The notes: generated by a model from the letters alone, not told the origin. Counted from the first letter of the stretch, positions 5,395 through 13,330 are shown. The stretch: DNA of 14,484 nt from Candidatus Kapaibacterium sp. (GCA_025450975.1 JANWLI010000179.1:1-14484); one strand, 5' to 3'. Program-made: numbers and translations.

Positions 5395-5416
5395 GAGCGC
5401 CTTTATGGCGCTCTTT
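5395..5416 (+). terminator. Rho-independent terminator after gene B'
   Basis: GAGCGCC at 5395-5401 and GGCGCTC at 5407-5413 flank the loop TTTAT, followed by a short T-run. Stem and loop length match the terminator after gene B, as expected if the A-B unit was duplicated with its terminator. On the minus strand there is no useful U-tract, so it probably does not terminate the convergent operon efficiently. Confidence 0.8.
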
Positions 5417-5420
5417 GCAT

Positions 5421-5927
5421 TTATCGCTTCCCCAGCTTCACGAAGAGCCGGTAGTACTTATCGGAGTAGGAGACTTCGTGCGTGCCGTCTTCGGTTTCCC
5501 AGCGGCGGTAAGTGACGCTTTCGTCTTTAGTGACGACACCGCGGCCGAAGTGTTTTTCCATGTAGGTGTTGAGTGCGTTGCGCGTATCGAGGTACGAGCC
5601 ACCGCCGAGGGGATGGAAGTTGACGACGATCGTCCGCACCTTGCCGCGCAACATCTGCAGCTGCATGAAAGCGGGCTGTCCGAAGACGACGACGGAATCG
5701 GATTCAAGCAGCGAGAGCGAATCGAGCTTCATCGATTGGCGGCGCTTGGCGATGCTGCGGAATACTAGTTCGACAGAATCGGTGGACATTGCGATACGCA
5801 TGCCTTCGATCGCCGGACGCGGAGGAGCATATTTCTTCGGCTCTGCAAAGGCGACGCAGGCGAAGAGGATGCCGAGAATCAGTACTCGTCCTGCAAAATA
5901 GATACCGGAGCGATTTGCTACGCTCAC
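5421..5927 (-). CDS. Small exported protein of unknown function
   Basis: A 168-residue protein I do not recognise. The start is GTG at 5927, overlapping the stop of the upstream propeller gene (GTGA), which indicates translational coupling. This start is preferred because it includes a hydrophobic signal-like stretch at residues 10-28 (YFAGRVLILGILFACVAFA), with cleavage expected near AFA-EP; later ATG codons would remove it. The mature part has mixed alpha/beta character: a segment MRIAMSTDSVELVF near 43-56, VVVFGQPAFMQLQML around 79-93, RTIVVNFHPLGGGS around 98-111, and a C-terminal region rich in Tyr, Lys and Glu. It has no cysteine in the mature part and no lipobox. The layout (exported, strand followed by an FGQP-type turn) is loosely reminiscent of small outer-membrane assembly factors, but I cannot support that assignment. 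It is the last gene of a three-gene operon. Confidence 0.72.
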   Translation of the reverse strand: MSVANRSGIYFAGRVLILGILFACVAFAEPKKYAPPRPAIEGMRIAMSTDSVELVFRSIAKRRQSMKLDSLSLLESDSVVVFGQPAFMQLQMLRGKVRTIVVNFHPLGGGSYLDTRNALNTYMEKHFGRGVVTKDESVTYRRWETEDGTHEVSYSDKYYRLFVKLGKR

Positions 5928-7228
5928 AACTTGATCTTCACTTGATAAAGCTTATGCGCGCGGAGTCCGAGAAATTCGAGGGACTTGCCGTCGCGCGAAA
6001 AACCTAAACGGCCCGTGCGGTCGAACGGCGCGCTCTCTTTATTGCCGACAATAACGATCGATTTGCCGCGTGCATTCGACGTAACATACGCATAGTTCTT
6101 TTCATCGCCGGACCAGACAAAGCGCATACCGGCACCTACATCGCCAACATACTTCTTATTGTAGTAGAGCTTCATCACTTCGCCTTCCTTCACGGTCCAG
6201 GCAAGGTGTTTGCCGGAGGGACTCATGAAGAGCAGCGACGTCGATGCGTATGGGCCTGCAATGACCTTGCCGTCGAGAACGACGACACCTTTGCGCTCAT
6301 CACCCATTGGCACCCATGCCGGATCGGCGCCGAAGTAGGCGATGTGCGTGCCTGCCGTATCCATCGCGATGTTATTGATCCAGCGATGCGGCGGCAGGAC
6401 TTTATTGCCGAAGATCATATAATGGCGCGCGCTGTCGCGATGTGCCGAGCGATAGCTCGTCTTGTAAAGTGCGGCCGAATTATAAAAATTATTATTGTAG
6501 TCCATTCCTTCGACGATACCGCCGAGCGCAATATTATGCGGAGAGAAAAATCGGATGATCGCTTCTTCCGGTCGCGCGTACGGATTCTTGTCGCGCTTCG
6601 CGACGACCTGCGCTCCGGTCTTTGTGATCAGATAATCCATCTCGTCGTCGTTCGCGCGGAAGGCCCAGGTATCGCTGCCAGTGCCGAAGGAGAATGTGCG
6701 GGGACGTTGGTACTCTGTTGAGATGACTTTGCCATCAAGCAACACGACGTCGCGTACACCCTGCTGCTTAATATTTGCGCGCGGAAGCAGTGCTGCAAAA
6801 TGTTCTCCGTTACGAGAGAAGTAGAGCGAGTTGTAATCTGCGGTGAATGCTCCGATCGAGTCCGTAACCAATCCACTTTTCGCGAGCGATGCTTTGTGGA
6901 CTTCCGTGACGGTCATGTTGAAGCCATCGAGATCGATGTTGCGGACAAGGCCCATCCAGATGATGTACGAATTTGTCGGATCGATCTGCGCCGTGGCGAC
7001 GGGGATCTCGTTAAACTCCTTCTCGATTCGTGTGCCGGAGATGATCATGTTCCGGATCTGCGCGAATCCGTCGACGGCGAACCACAGCGATCCGTCGGGC
7101 GAAGCATCGAAATGCTCTACCGGGCGTGCCGGATCGAACTCATAGATGAGCTTTTCCGTAATGCCGGTGGTCTTTTGGCCGAAAGCAAACGTAGAAACGA
7201 GGATAACGAGGAGCAGCGGACGTATCAT
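5924..7228 (-). CDS. Exported WD40/TolB-like beta-propeller protein
   Basis: A 434-residue protein with a short signal peptide (MIRPLLLVILVSTFAFG, cleavage near FAFG-Q). The rest carries repeats typical of WD40-like/TolB-type propellers, such as FDASPDGSLWFAVDG (about 40-54), YFSRNGEHFAALLP, MSPSGKHLAWTVKEG, WSGDEKNYAYVTS and FSRDGKSLEFLG. Each has the pattern hydrophobic-S-x-x-G/D-K-x-hydrophobic at the start of a blade, alternating with VVLDGKVI-type strands. It is probably periplasmic or surface-located and may bind proteins or glycans, but no catalytic motif is visible. Its ATG overlaps the stop of the glycosyltransferase gene (ATGA at 7225-7228), and its own stop overlaps the GTG of the next gene. 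The three products are therefore likely made together. The specific role is unknown. Confidence 0.8.
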   Translation of the reverse strand: MIRPLLLVILVSTFAFGQKTTGITEKLIYEFDPARPVEHFDASPDGSLWFAVDGFAQIRNMIISGTRIEKEFNEIPVATAQIDPTNSYIIWMGLVRNIDLDGFNMTVTEVHKASLAKSGLVTDSIGAFTADYNSLYFSRNGEHFAALLPRANIKQQGVRDVVLLDGKVISTEYQRPRTFSFGTGSDTWAFRANDDEMDYLITKTGAQVVAKRDKNPYARPEEAIIRFFSPHNIALGGIVEGMDYNNNFYNSAALYKTSYRSAHRDSARHYMIFGNKVLPPHRWINNIAMDTAGTHIAYFGADPAWVPMGDERKGVVVLDGKVIAGPYASTSLLFMSPSGKHLAWTVKEGEVMKLYYNKKYVGDVGAGMRFVWSGDEKNYAYVTSNARGKSIVIVGNKESAPFDRTGRLGFSRDGKSLEFLGLRAHKLYQVKIKL

Positions 7229-8586
7229 GCAACAGTGGTTCGGAGGCGCTTTATTTCGCTGTCGATTGTACCGGAAATGAAGGTCAGTTGTTTCGCCAGG
7301 TCCGTCGTGATGGTGCGCCGGTTATGGCGCGAGACAAATTCGTCGTTGGCGATCTGCTGCAGGTCCCATTCCTTCCACTTGCGATAGAGGTCGATAATCG
7401 CCTCTTTTGTCGCATGTACGTTATCCGGAGCGACGACGATGGCATTGCCGTACTCCTTGAGCAGCCGCTCCGCATGGCTGCCGGGAGGCACGAGACCGAG
7501 GATGGTCTTGCGGGTACCGAAGTACTCGTAGAGCTTTCCGGGCGCGGAAAGGTCGTCGGACATGGTCATCCAGAGCACGTCGCTTGCAAGCAATTCGGCC
7601 ACACTTTCGGCATGCGGAAGGTAGCCGTGAATGGTGACGTTACGATCGAGGCCGAGTTTGGTAATCAGCTTCGTGTACTCTTCCTGGAGGATGCCGACAA
7701 ACGATAGATCGAGAGCAGCACCAAGTTCTGGCACTTCGTCGATTGCCTGACGTGCAGCCTTGAGCATCGTGGCCGGACTGCGGCCGACGTAGAACGTACC
7801 GGCATACGTCAACCGGAAGGTGTCCGGCTTTGCACGATCGATTGCCATCGGCTTTGCCTTTTCGATGTCTTCGGGATCGAAGCCATGCGGCAGAATGGAG
7901 ACGTCGTTCCAGTCGAGGAATTCGTACTGCTTGATCAGCACTTCTTTCATGCGGCGATTGGCGACGGTGATCGCATCGCTTGCGCGAAGCGAATCGTATT
8001 CCATCTTGCGAGCCTTTGCGCGGTGGAACGGCGTTGCGTAAAAATTCAGGACGTTGTTAGCGACCCATGCATCGCGGTAATCCATGAGGTACGGTACGTT
8101 GTACTTTTCCTTGAGTTCGCGCGCGATGAGAAAATCGGTGTATGGCGGCGCCGTCGTGAAGATCGCGTCGATCTTATGTTTTGCGAAGATCTCGTCGGCT
8201 TTCTTGATCGCATGCTCTTTCCAGAGGATGCGCGAATCGGGCTGGCGGATCGTCTGCACGAGCTTGGAGCGGATACGCTGCCAGGATGCCGAAGGAAGCT
8301 TCATCGTCTCGCCGTTAGTGCGCATCTTCTTGCCGAAGGTCGGGTCTTCGTCGGTGCGCCAGATCTCGACGGCGCCGTCGTCAACGAGGGGCTGAAGCTC
8401 GCCAAGGAGCGAGTCGTCGTAGGCGTAGTACGGCGTGCGTTCTGTTGTCGTCAGGACGATGGGTCTCCAGCCGGTTTCGGGCAGGTATTTCACGAACTTC
8501 AGCGTGCGCTGAACGCCCGATAAACCCATCGGCGGAAAATAGTAAGCGATAACGAGAACGTTATTATATGTACGCAAGGGGGTCAC
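7225..8586 (-). CDS. Glycosyltransferase family 4 (GT-B fold, group 1)
   Basis: A 453-residue cytoplasmic or membrane-associated enzyme that transfers a sugar from a nucleotide-sugar to an acceptor, probably for surface polysaccharide or glycoprotein. The N-terminal domain has LVIAYYFPPMGLSGVQR (11-27), KFVKYLPETGWRPIVLT (30-46), FTTAPPYTDFLIA (143-155) and MDYRDAW (168-174). The C-terminal nucleotide-sugar domain has ILPHGFDPED (231-240), LTYAGTFYVGRSP (259-271), VTIHGYLPHAESVAELLASD (317-336) and the donor-site motif APGKLYEYFGTRKTIL (348-363), corresponding to PSKLYEYxAxGxPxL of GT4 enzymes with its conserved glutamate (Glu354). The start is GTG 8586 with no visible Shine-Dalgarno; the N-terminal MTPLRTYNNVLVIAYYFPP fits the family. 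Donor and acceptor cannot be read from the sequence. It is the first gene of a coupled three-gene operon. Confidence 0.9.
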   Translation of the reverse strand: MTPLRTYNNVLVIAYYFPPMGLSGVQRTLKFVKYLPETGWRPIVLTTTERTPYYAYDDSLLGELQPLVDDGAVEIWRTDEDPTFGKKMRTNGETMKLPSASWQRIRSKLVQTIRQPDSRILWKEHAIKKADEIFAKHKIDAIFTTAPPYTDFLIARELKEKYNVPYLMDYRDAWVANNVLNFYATPFHRAKARKMEYDSLRASDAITVANRRMKEVLIKQYEFLDWNDVSILPHGFDPEDIEKAKPMAIDRAKPDTFRLTYAGTFYVGRSPATMLKAARQAIDEVPELGAALDLSFVGILQEEYTKLITKLGLDRNVTIHGYLPHAESVAELLASDVLWMTMSDDLSAPGKLYEYFGTRKTILGLVPPGSHAERLLKEYGNAIVVAPDNVHATKEAIIDLYRKWKEWDLQQIANDEFVSRHNRRTITTDLAKQLTFISGTIDSEIKRLRTTVA

Positions 8587-8629
8587 CGTGATAAGAAGAA
8601 GTAGATGCGCCGGAAAAACACCCGCAGGA

Positions 8630-8657
8630 GTGGTAACGGTTTCAAAATATGTGGTAA
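8630..8657 (+). promoter_or_regulatory. Direct repeat GTGGTAA upstream of hicBA, possible operator
   Basis: GTGGTAA occurs at 8630-8636 and again at 8651-8657, start-to-start spacing 21 bases, or about two helical turns on the same face. It lies 47 bases or more before hicB, where a toxin-antitoxin autoregulatory operator is expected. The encoded HicB is too short to carry an obvious DNA-binding domain, so the binding protein is unclear. A seven-base repeat may be chance. Confidence 0.25.
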
Positions 8658-8703
8658 TAAAGGCTGTGGAACAAGTTAATCGGAGGGTAGGTTAGTTTTT
8701 TAC

Positions 8704-8910
8704 ATGAAGTTCAAAGCAATTGTTCATACTGCCGAAGAAGGTGGGTACTGGGCCGAAGTGCCTGCGCTTCCCGGATGCTTCACCGAAGGTGAGACCATCG
8801 ATGAAGTACGAGCCAATTTGCGCGAAGCAATTGAGGGGATATTGGACTTTGAGATCAAGCCTTCAGCACTGGAAATTGAACAATCTCAAATCATTGAGAT
8901 AGAAGTATGA
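8704..8910 (+). CDS. hicB: HicB-family antitoxin (short, UPF0150 type)
   Basis: A 68-residue protein with the partial RNase H-like HicB fold that neutralises the HicA RNase. Motifs: MKFKAIVHTAEEGGYWAEVP, then LPGCFTEGET at 22-31, then DEVRANLREAIEGILDF, in the usual family order. Many HicB proteins have 110-150 residues with a C-terminal ribbon-helix-helix or helix-turn-helix domain; this one ends soon after the core, so it probably has no DNA-binding domain. Its final codons overlap hicA (ATGA at 8907-8910). A GGAGG at 8682-8686 is too far from the ATG to be an ideal Shine-Dalgarno. The order is antitoxin first. Confidence 0.9.
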   Translation: MKFKAIVHTAEEGGYWAEVPALPGCFTEGETIDEVRANLREAIEGILDFEIKPSALEIEQSQIIEIEV

Positions 8911-9113
8911 AGTCGATCTCCGGAAGAAAACTTTGTAAACTTCTGGAAGATAAAGGCTGGGTTCTCCTCCGCATCAATGGCAGTCACCACATCTATAAGA
9001 AACCGGACTTTCCTATCGTTTCTGTACCCGTTCACGGGAATGCTGACCTGAAACTCGGAACACTTCGCGGTATTCTGAGAGCTGCCGGTATTGATCCGAA
9101 AGAGATTGAGTAG
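8907..9113 (+). CDS. hicA: HicA-family mRNA interferase toxin
   Basis: A 68-residue double-stranded-RNA-binding-like toxin that cleaves mRNA and halts growth when HicB is lost. The sequence shows the complete family pattern: SGRKLCKLLEDKGW near the N-terminus, INGSHHIYKKP with the catalytic histidine following Gly-Ser (His27), VSVPVHGNADLKLGTLRGIL, and a terminal helix GIDPKEI. Length is normal and no key residue is missing, so it looks active. The start codon overlaps the hicB stop, consistent with coupled translation. The pair sits alone between two unrelated operons, as expected of a mobile accessory module, although no repeats or integrase flank it. Confidence 0.93.
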   Translation: MKSISGRKLCKLLEDKGWVLLRINGSHHIYKKPDFPIVSVPVHGNADLKLGTLRGILRAAGIDPKEIE

Positions 9114-9131
9114 ATGATGAACTTGGAACGA

Positions 9132-9161
9132 CTGTTTCCATTTCCTTAGTTAATGAAACAG
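9132..9161 (+). other. Inverted repeat between hicA and the DUF4175-type gene
   Basis: CTGTTTC at 9132-9138 pairs with GAAACAG at 9155-9161, and the stem extends to ten pairs (AATGAAACAG at 9152-9161) if one C is bulged. It lies about 20 bases after the hicA stop, but no T-tract follows, so it is at most a weak terminator or an RNA 3'-end stabiliser. Confidence 0.3.
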
Positions 9162-9187
9162 GGCCTCCTAAGACCCGTATTTGTGAT

Positions 9188-12100
9188 ATGCCTGAAGAAC
9201 TGTCTCGCGAGTTAATCGAACGCCTTGCGCGGCTCCGCTCCCGCCGTGAATGGCAGCGTATGCGTACCGGACTTTTCCGGACGCTTGGTGTCCTCGTTCT
9301 TATTGCAATTTCAGCACTTGCAGTCGAAGCCGTTTTCCATCTATCCATTACCGGACGTACGATCCTGTTCTGGACGACGGTCGGCCTCATGGCCTCGAGC
9401 GTCATTTTGCTCTTTATGCCGGCAGCCTTCGAGAAGGCCGGGATCCGTCCGCGCCTCACAAATGAGGACCTCGCCGAGCGGATCGGCAATCATTTTACGG
9501 AAGTTGAAGATAAGCTCGTAAACGTCCTCCAGCTCAACTATTCGTTCGCGGCTCAGCCGGCCGGATCGGGCGCATTCGCACAGGCAGCATTTGCGACGAC
9601 CTACGGCTCGGTACGCCACCTCGATTTTAACGCAATCCTGGACAACCGCCCGGTGCGCCGGTCGATGTTGTTTTTCCTCGTCGCGCTCATTCTTGGCGGC
9701 GGCGCATTCTTCGCTTCGAGCGGTCAGCTCATGGCAGCAGGCGAGCGCCTTGTTAACTACGAGACGTTCTACCAGAAGCCGGCGCCGTTCGAACTGATCG
9801 TCGAGCCAGGCAACGATAAACTGCTTCGCGGCACGACAGTGAAGTTCATCGTTCGCACGAAAGGCGAGCAGCTGAAGAACCTGACGCTGAACATGCGCGA
9901 AGAAGGCGCACAGGATTTTGACAAGATCGAATTGCGCGCACTGCCTGTCGGGAATTCGAAAGAGACGCAGTTCGTCTATGAACTCCGCATTCAGCGTGCG
10001 ATGGAATATTATGCTGAGGCACAGGAGATCGTCTCGGATAAGTATGCACTGACCGTCCTCGATAAGCCGCTCGTGCGTTCGCTGAGTGTTGTCGTGGCGC
10101 CGCCCTCGTATACGAGAGAACCTGCACGCGCGCTCGATGAAAATCTTGGCGATGTTACCGGTATTGCCGGCACGCGCATTCAGGTTGCAGCGCAAAGCTC
10201 GAAAGAATTGCTTGCTGCGCGCCTCGTCTTTACGCCCTTCACAAGTTCGCTCGATTCGATCTCGCGACCGAAGGCGGAAGTCTATAATTTGAATGTTAAC
10301 GGTGCGCTTGCAAATGGTGGTGTGCAATTCCGTCGCTCCGGCCTCTATCACATCGAGTTGCTCGACAAAGACTCGCTCTGGAGCGAGAAGCCGATCGAAT
10401 ACACGGTGACACTCTCCGAAGATGAAATGCCGGCCGTAGCACTGCTCGATCCGGATGAACGCGCAGACCTGCCGGGCAACCTGCGTCTGCCGATGCTTGT
10501 CCGCATCCACGATGATTTCGGATTTTCCAAGTTGCGTCTCGGCTACCGTATCACGAAGTCACGCTTCGTACCCGAGGAGAAAGAGTACCAGTGGCTCGAT
10601 CTTCCGTTAGCCGATTACCATACGCAGGATCTCGAAGTACCGTATATCTGGAATCTCGCGAAGCTTGACATTACGCCTGAAGATGAACTTGGATATGTGC
10701 TTGAGCTTGCCGACAACGACATGGTCGCCGGTCCGAAGAAGGTGCGCACATCGGAATTTGCCGTGCGTTTCCCGTCGGTCGATGAGATCTTCAAGAAGGC
10801 CGAAGAAGAGCATGCACAGACAGAGCGCAGCCTGCAGGAGATCAAGCAGGACGCCGAAGACCTCAAGCATAAAGTTGACGAGACGCTGAGCGAGATCCGC
10901 CAGCAGTCGAATTCCGAGATCGGCAAGAATCAGCAGGAGTTTTCCGTTCGCAAGGACGCCGAAGAGATCATGAAGCGTCAGTCGGAGCTGGAGAATCGCG
11001 TCAAAGACGTGAAGAACAAGCTCGAGCAGATGACGAAGAATCTCGAGCAGCAGAATGCGATTTCTGAGATGACTATGCAGAAGTACGCTGAGCTGCAGAA
11101 ACTGCTTGAAGAAGTAAAGACGCCTGAGATTGATGCCGCCTTCGATAAGCTGAAGCAGGCCATGAAGAATATGGACCAGCGCGCGATGGAGCAGGCGATG
11201 AAGGAAGTGCAGTTTAACGAAGAACAGTTCAAGGCATCGATCGAGCGTACGGCGAACCTGCTCAAGAAGATCAAACTCGAGCAGAAGCTCGATGAGCTGA
11301 TGAAGCGCTCCGATGAGCTTGCGAAGAATCAGGAGCAGACAGCGAAAGATCAGCAGAACGCTGCGAACAATAATAAGCAGATGTCGCCCCAGGAGAAAGC
11401 CGCTGCCGAGCAGAAGCAGAAAGATGCGATGAACGAGCTTGCCCGCATGCAGGACGAAGCGCGTCAGATGGCCAAGGATATGCAGAAGCTGCCGGAGTCG
11501 ATGCAGTCACCTGAAGAGATGAAGGACGCTGCCGAAGCCACGAACGATCCTTCGATCGAGCAGGCGATGGAAGATGCGAAGGAGTCGATGAAGCAGTCGA
11601 AGAACAAACGTGCATCGGAGCGTTCGAAAGATGCTGCCGAGAAGTTGAAGAAGGCGCGCAACAAACTCGAAGACCTGAAGAAAAAGATGGCCGAGAGCGA
11701 GAAAGAGCGCAATATGGCCGAGATGAAAAAGATGCGCGACGAGCTCAACCGTCTTTCGAAAGAAGAAGAAAAATTGAAGCAGAAGTCGAAAGAGGCAATG
11801 CCGAATTCGAACGTCTTCCGAGACCTTGCGCGCGAGCAGGCAGAGCGTAAAGAAGAACTTGCACAAACCGCTTCGCAGATGATGCAGCTTGCGCAGAAGA
11901 CGCCAAGCGTGACGCCGCAGATGGGTCGCGAGATGGGCAAGGCATTCAACCAGATGCAGCAGGCGCAGGAGTCGATGACCGAGCGCGACCAGCAGAACTC
12001 GACGCAGAGTGCACAGGCAGCAATGGCAGCGCTCAACCGTGCATCGCAGGAAACGCAGAAGGCAATGGACGCCATGCAGCAGCAGGGCGAGGGGGCATGT

Positions 12101-12733
12101 CCGAATCCGGGCGGATCGAATCCGGGTGGTGAGGGCGGCGAACCAAACCAGCCGGGCAGCGGCGGCAGCGCAATGCAGCAATTCCTTAATCAGCTTAACG
12201 GCATGGCCGAACGTCAGCAGCAGCTGAACCAACAGATGCAGCAGATGATGAACGGTCAGGGCGGCATGAGCGGTCAGCGTGAGATGATGGAGCAGCAGGC
12301 GCAGGCAGCTCGTATGCAGGCCAATCAGCAGGCGCTGCAGAAGTCGATGGAACAGCTTGCAAAAGAACAGGAACAGGCCGGTCAGGGTAAGAAGAAAGCT
12401 GTCGATGACTTGAAGAAGATCGCCGAAGAGATGCAGGAGCTTGTCTCGAATATGAAGACGTCGGGTGTGCGTCAGGAGACGGTTCAGCGTCAGGAGCGCA
12501 TTTTATCGCGCCTGCTCGAAGCGCAGCGATCGGTCAATGAGCGTGACAAAGAGGAAACGCGCGAAGCCAAGTCGGGCGAAAATATGGCGCGCGTCTCTCC
12601 ATCAGATATTAATCTTACGCCGGAAGAGCGTCGCAACCTTCTGCGCGAAGAGGCACTTCGCGCCAAGGATGCGGGCTATACGCGTGATTACCAGCAGTTG
12701 ATCCGCAAATACCTCGAACAACTCGAGAAGTGA
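9188..12733 (+). CDS. DUF4175-type membrane protein with very long Gln/Met/Lys-rich coiled coil
   Basis: A 1181-residue inner-membrane protein. Residues 29-51 and 58-80 form a hairpin of two membrane segments, a conserved-looking region TNEDLAERIGNHFTEVEDKL follows (91-110), and residues 159-177 form a third membrane segment. About 195-530 look like beta-rich Ig-type domains (for example FELIVEPGNDKLLRG, SVVVAPPSYTREPA, and GLYHIELLDKDS), probably periplasmic. From about 532 to the end it is mostly charged coiled coil with many Gln, Met, Lys and Glu, interrupted by a Gly/Pro/Asn linker near 966-994 that contains the only cysteine I see (Cys971). The layout matches proteins annotated DUF4175 in Bacteroidota relatives; their function is not established. 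The start ATG has no Shine-Dalgarno. The sigma-factor gene follows after 12 bp, so the two are likely co-transcribed. Confidence 0.85.
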   Translation: MPEELSRELIERLARLRSRREWQRMRTGLFRTLGVLVLIAISALAVEAVFHLSITGRTILFWTTVGLMASSVILLFMPAAFEKAGIRPRLTNEDLAERIGNHFTEVEDKLVNVLQLNYSFAAQPAGSGAFAQAAFATTYGSVRHLDFNAILDNRPVRRSMLFFLVALILGGGAFFASSGQLMAAGERLVNYETFYQKPAPFELIVEPGNDKLLRGTTVKFIVRTKGEQLKNLTLNMREEGAQDFDKIELRALPVGNSKETQFVYELRIQRAMEYYAEAQEIVSDKYALTVLDKPLVRSLSVVVAPPSYTREPARALDENLGDVTGIAGTRIQVAAQSSKELLAARLVFTPFTSSLDSISRPKAEVYNLNVNGALANGGVQFRRSGLYHIELLDKDSLWSEKPIEYTVTLSEDEMPAVALLDPDERADLPGNLRLPMLVRIHDDFGFSKLRLGYRITKSRFVPEEKEYQWLDLPLADYHTQDLEVPYIWNLAKLDITPEDELGYVLELADNDMVAGPKKVRTSEFAVRFPSVDEIFKKAEEEHAQTERSLQEIKQDAEDLKHKVDETLSEIRQQSNSEIGKNQQEFSVRKDAEEIMKRQSELENRVKDVKNKLEQMTKNLEQQNAISEMTMQKYAELQKLLEEVKTPEIDAAFDKLKQAMKNMDQRAMEQAMKEVQFNEEQFKASIERTANLLKKIKLEQKLDELMKRSDELAKNQEQTAKDQQNAANNNKQMSPQEKAAAEQKQKDAMNELARMQDEARQMAKDMQKLPESMQSPEEMKDAAEATNDPSIEQAMEDAKESMKQSKNKRASERSKDAAEKLKKARNKLEDLKKKMAESEKERNMAEMKKMRDELNRLSKEEEKLKQKSKEAMPNSNVFRDLAREQAERKEELAQTASQMMQLAQKTPSVTPQMGREMGKAFNQMQQAQESMTERDQQNSTQSAQAAMAALNRASQETQKAMDAMQQQGEGACPNPGGSNPGGEGGEPNQPGSGGSAMQQFLNQLNGMAERQQQLNQQMQQMMNGQGGMSGQREMMEQQAQAARMQANQQALQKSMEQLAKEQEQAGQGKKKAVDDLKKIAEEMQELVSNMKTSGVRQETVQRQERILSRLLEAQRSVNERDKEETREAKSGENMARVSPSDINLTPEERRNLLREEALRAKDAGYTRDYQQLIRKYLEQLEK

Positions 12734-12745
12734 TCGTCAACCAAT

Positions 12746-13330
12746 GTGAAAACCCCAGTCACCGATCCTGAAACTGAGCGGGATATCATTACGCGTGCAC
12801 AAGCAGGAGATAAGCGCGCATTCGACCAGCTAGTCAAAACCTACGAACCGGTCGTCTATCGCTTCGCCTATAATGTCTGCCGCAACGAGGAGCGTGCAAA
12901 GCTCACTTCACAGGATACGTTTATCAATGTATTCCGAAAACTTGATCAGTTCGATGGCCGCGCAAAGTTCTCGACCTGGCTCTATAGCATTGTGACGAAT
13001 AACTGCATGATGGTACGGCGGAGCGAGTTCAGCGACACCCTTTCCATCGACGAGCCTGCGGTTGCCGATACGGTTGCGCGCATGCCATCTTCGCGACCAG
13101 GTCCTGTTCGCGAGCTTCTGATTGCTGAGTTAAAAGACGAGGTCGATAAGGCGATCCTAAAGCTGCCACTCGATTACCGGCTTGTTCTTACCCTACGCGA
13201 TCTCGAAGGCCTGAGCGCCAACGAGGTAGCCGAGGTCCTTCATATCTCCGTTCCTGCCGTTAAATCGCGCCTGTTCCGCGCCCGGGACTTTCTCCGGAAG
13301 GCATTAAAACCTTTTGCCGAAAAAGTATAG
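12746..13330 (+). CDS. ECF-type RNA polymerase sigma factor (sigma-70 family)
   Basis: A 194-residue sigma factor with region 2 (about 25-92: DQLVKTYEPVVYRFAYNVC, then QDTFINVFRKLDQFDGRAKF, then STWLYSIVTNNCMM) and region 4 (about 131-184: LKLPLDYRLVLTLRDLEGLS, then EVAEVLHISVPAVKSRLFRA). There is no region 1.1 or 3, so it is of the extracytoplasmic-function type. In region 2 the usual acidic AxDLTQETF pattern reads AKLTSQDTF, a mild deviation. The start is GTG 12746 with no Shine-Dalgarno; an ATG two bases earlier runs straight into a stop. No anti-sigma gene follows; the neighbour upstream by 12 bp is the DUF4175-type membrane protein, which could in principle be a partner, but that is inference. 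Target promoters cannot be deduced. Confidence 0.93.
   Translation: MKTPVTDPETERDIITRAQAGDKRAFDQLVKTYEPVVYRFAYNVCRNEERAKLTSQDTFINVFRKLDQFDGRAKFSTWLYSIVTNNCMMVRRSEFSDTLSIDEPAVADTVARMPSSRPGPVRELLIAELKDEVDKAILKLPLDYRLVLTLRDLEGLSANEVAEVLHISVPAVKSRLFRARDFLRKALKPFAEKV

Noticed and set aside
6206..6721. 171-residue plus-strand frame inside the propeller gene
   Set aside because: Antisense shadow; its composition is unlike an exported or enzymatic protein, and the minus-strand frame has repeated propeller motifs and coupled neighbours.
8587..8703. Search for a tRNA or small RNA in the spacer between the glycosyltransferase gene and hicB
   Set aside because: No cloverleaf, terminator or strong stem was found; only the short GTGGTAA repeats stand out.
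9341..10510. 389-residue open frame on the minus strand inside the DUF4175-type gene
   Set aside because: The translation is rich in Arg, Cys and His with no domain pattern, as expected for an antisense shadow of a codon-biased gene. The plus-strand frame here has membrane segments and Ig-like strands.
11464..12232. Overlapping minus-strand frames of 203 and 241 residues opposite the coiled coil
   Set aside because: Low-complexity Ser/Phe/Leu/Cys-rich translations mirror the GAG, CAG and AAG codons of the real gene; no start signals or motifs.
11500..12400. Possible tandem DNA repeats in the coiled-coil region
   Set aside because: The repetitive look comes from CAG, AAG, GAG and ATG codons without a fixed repeat period or conserved unit.
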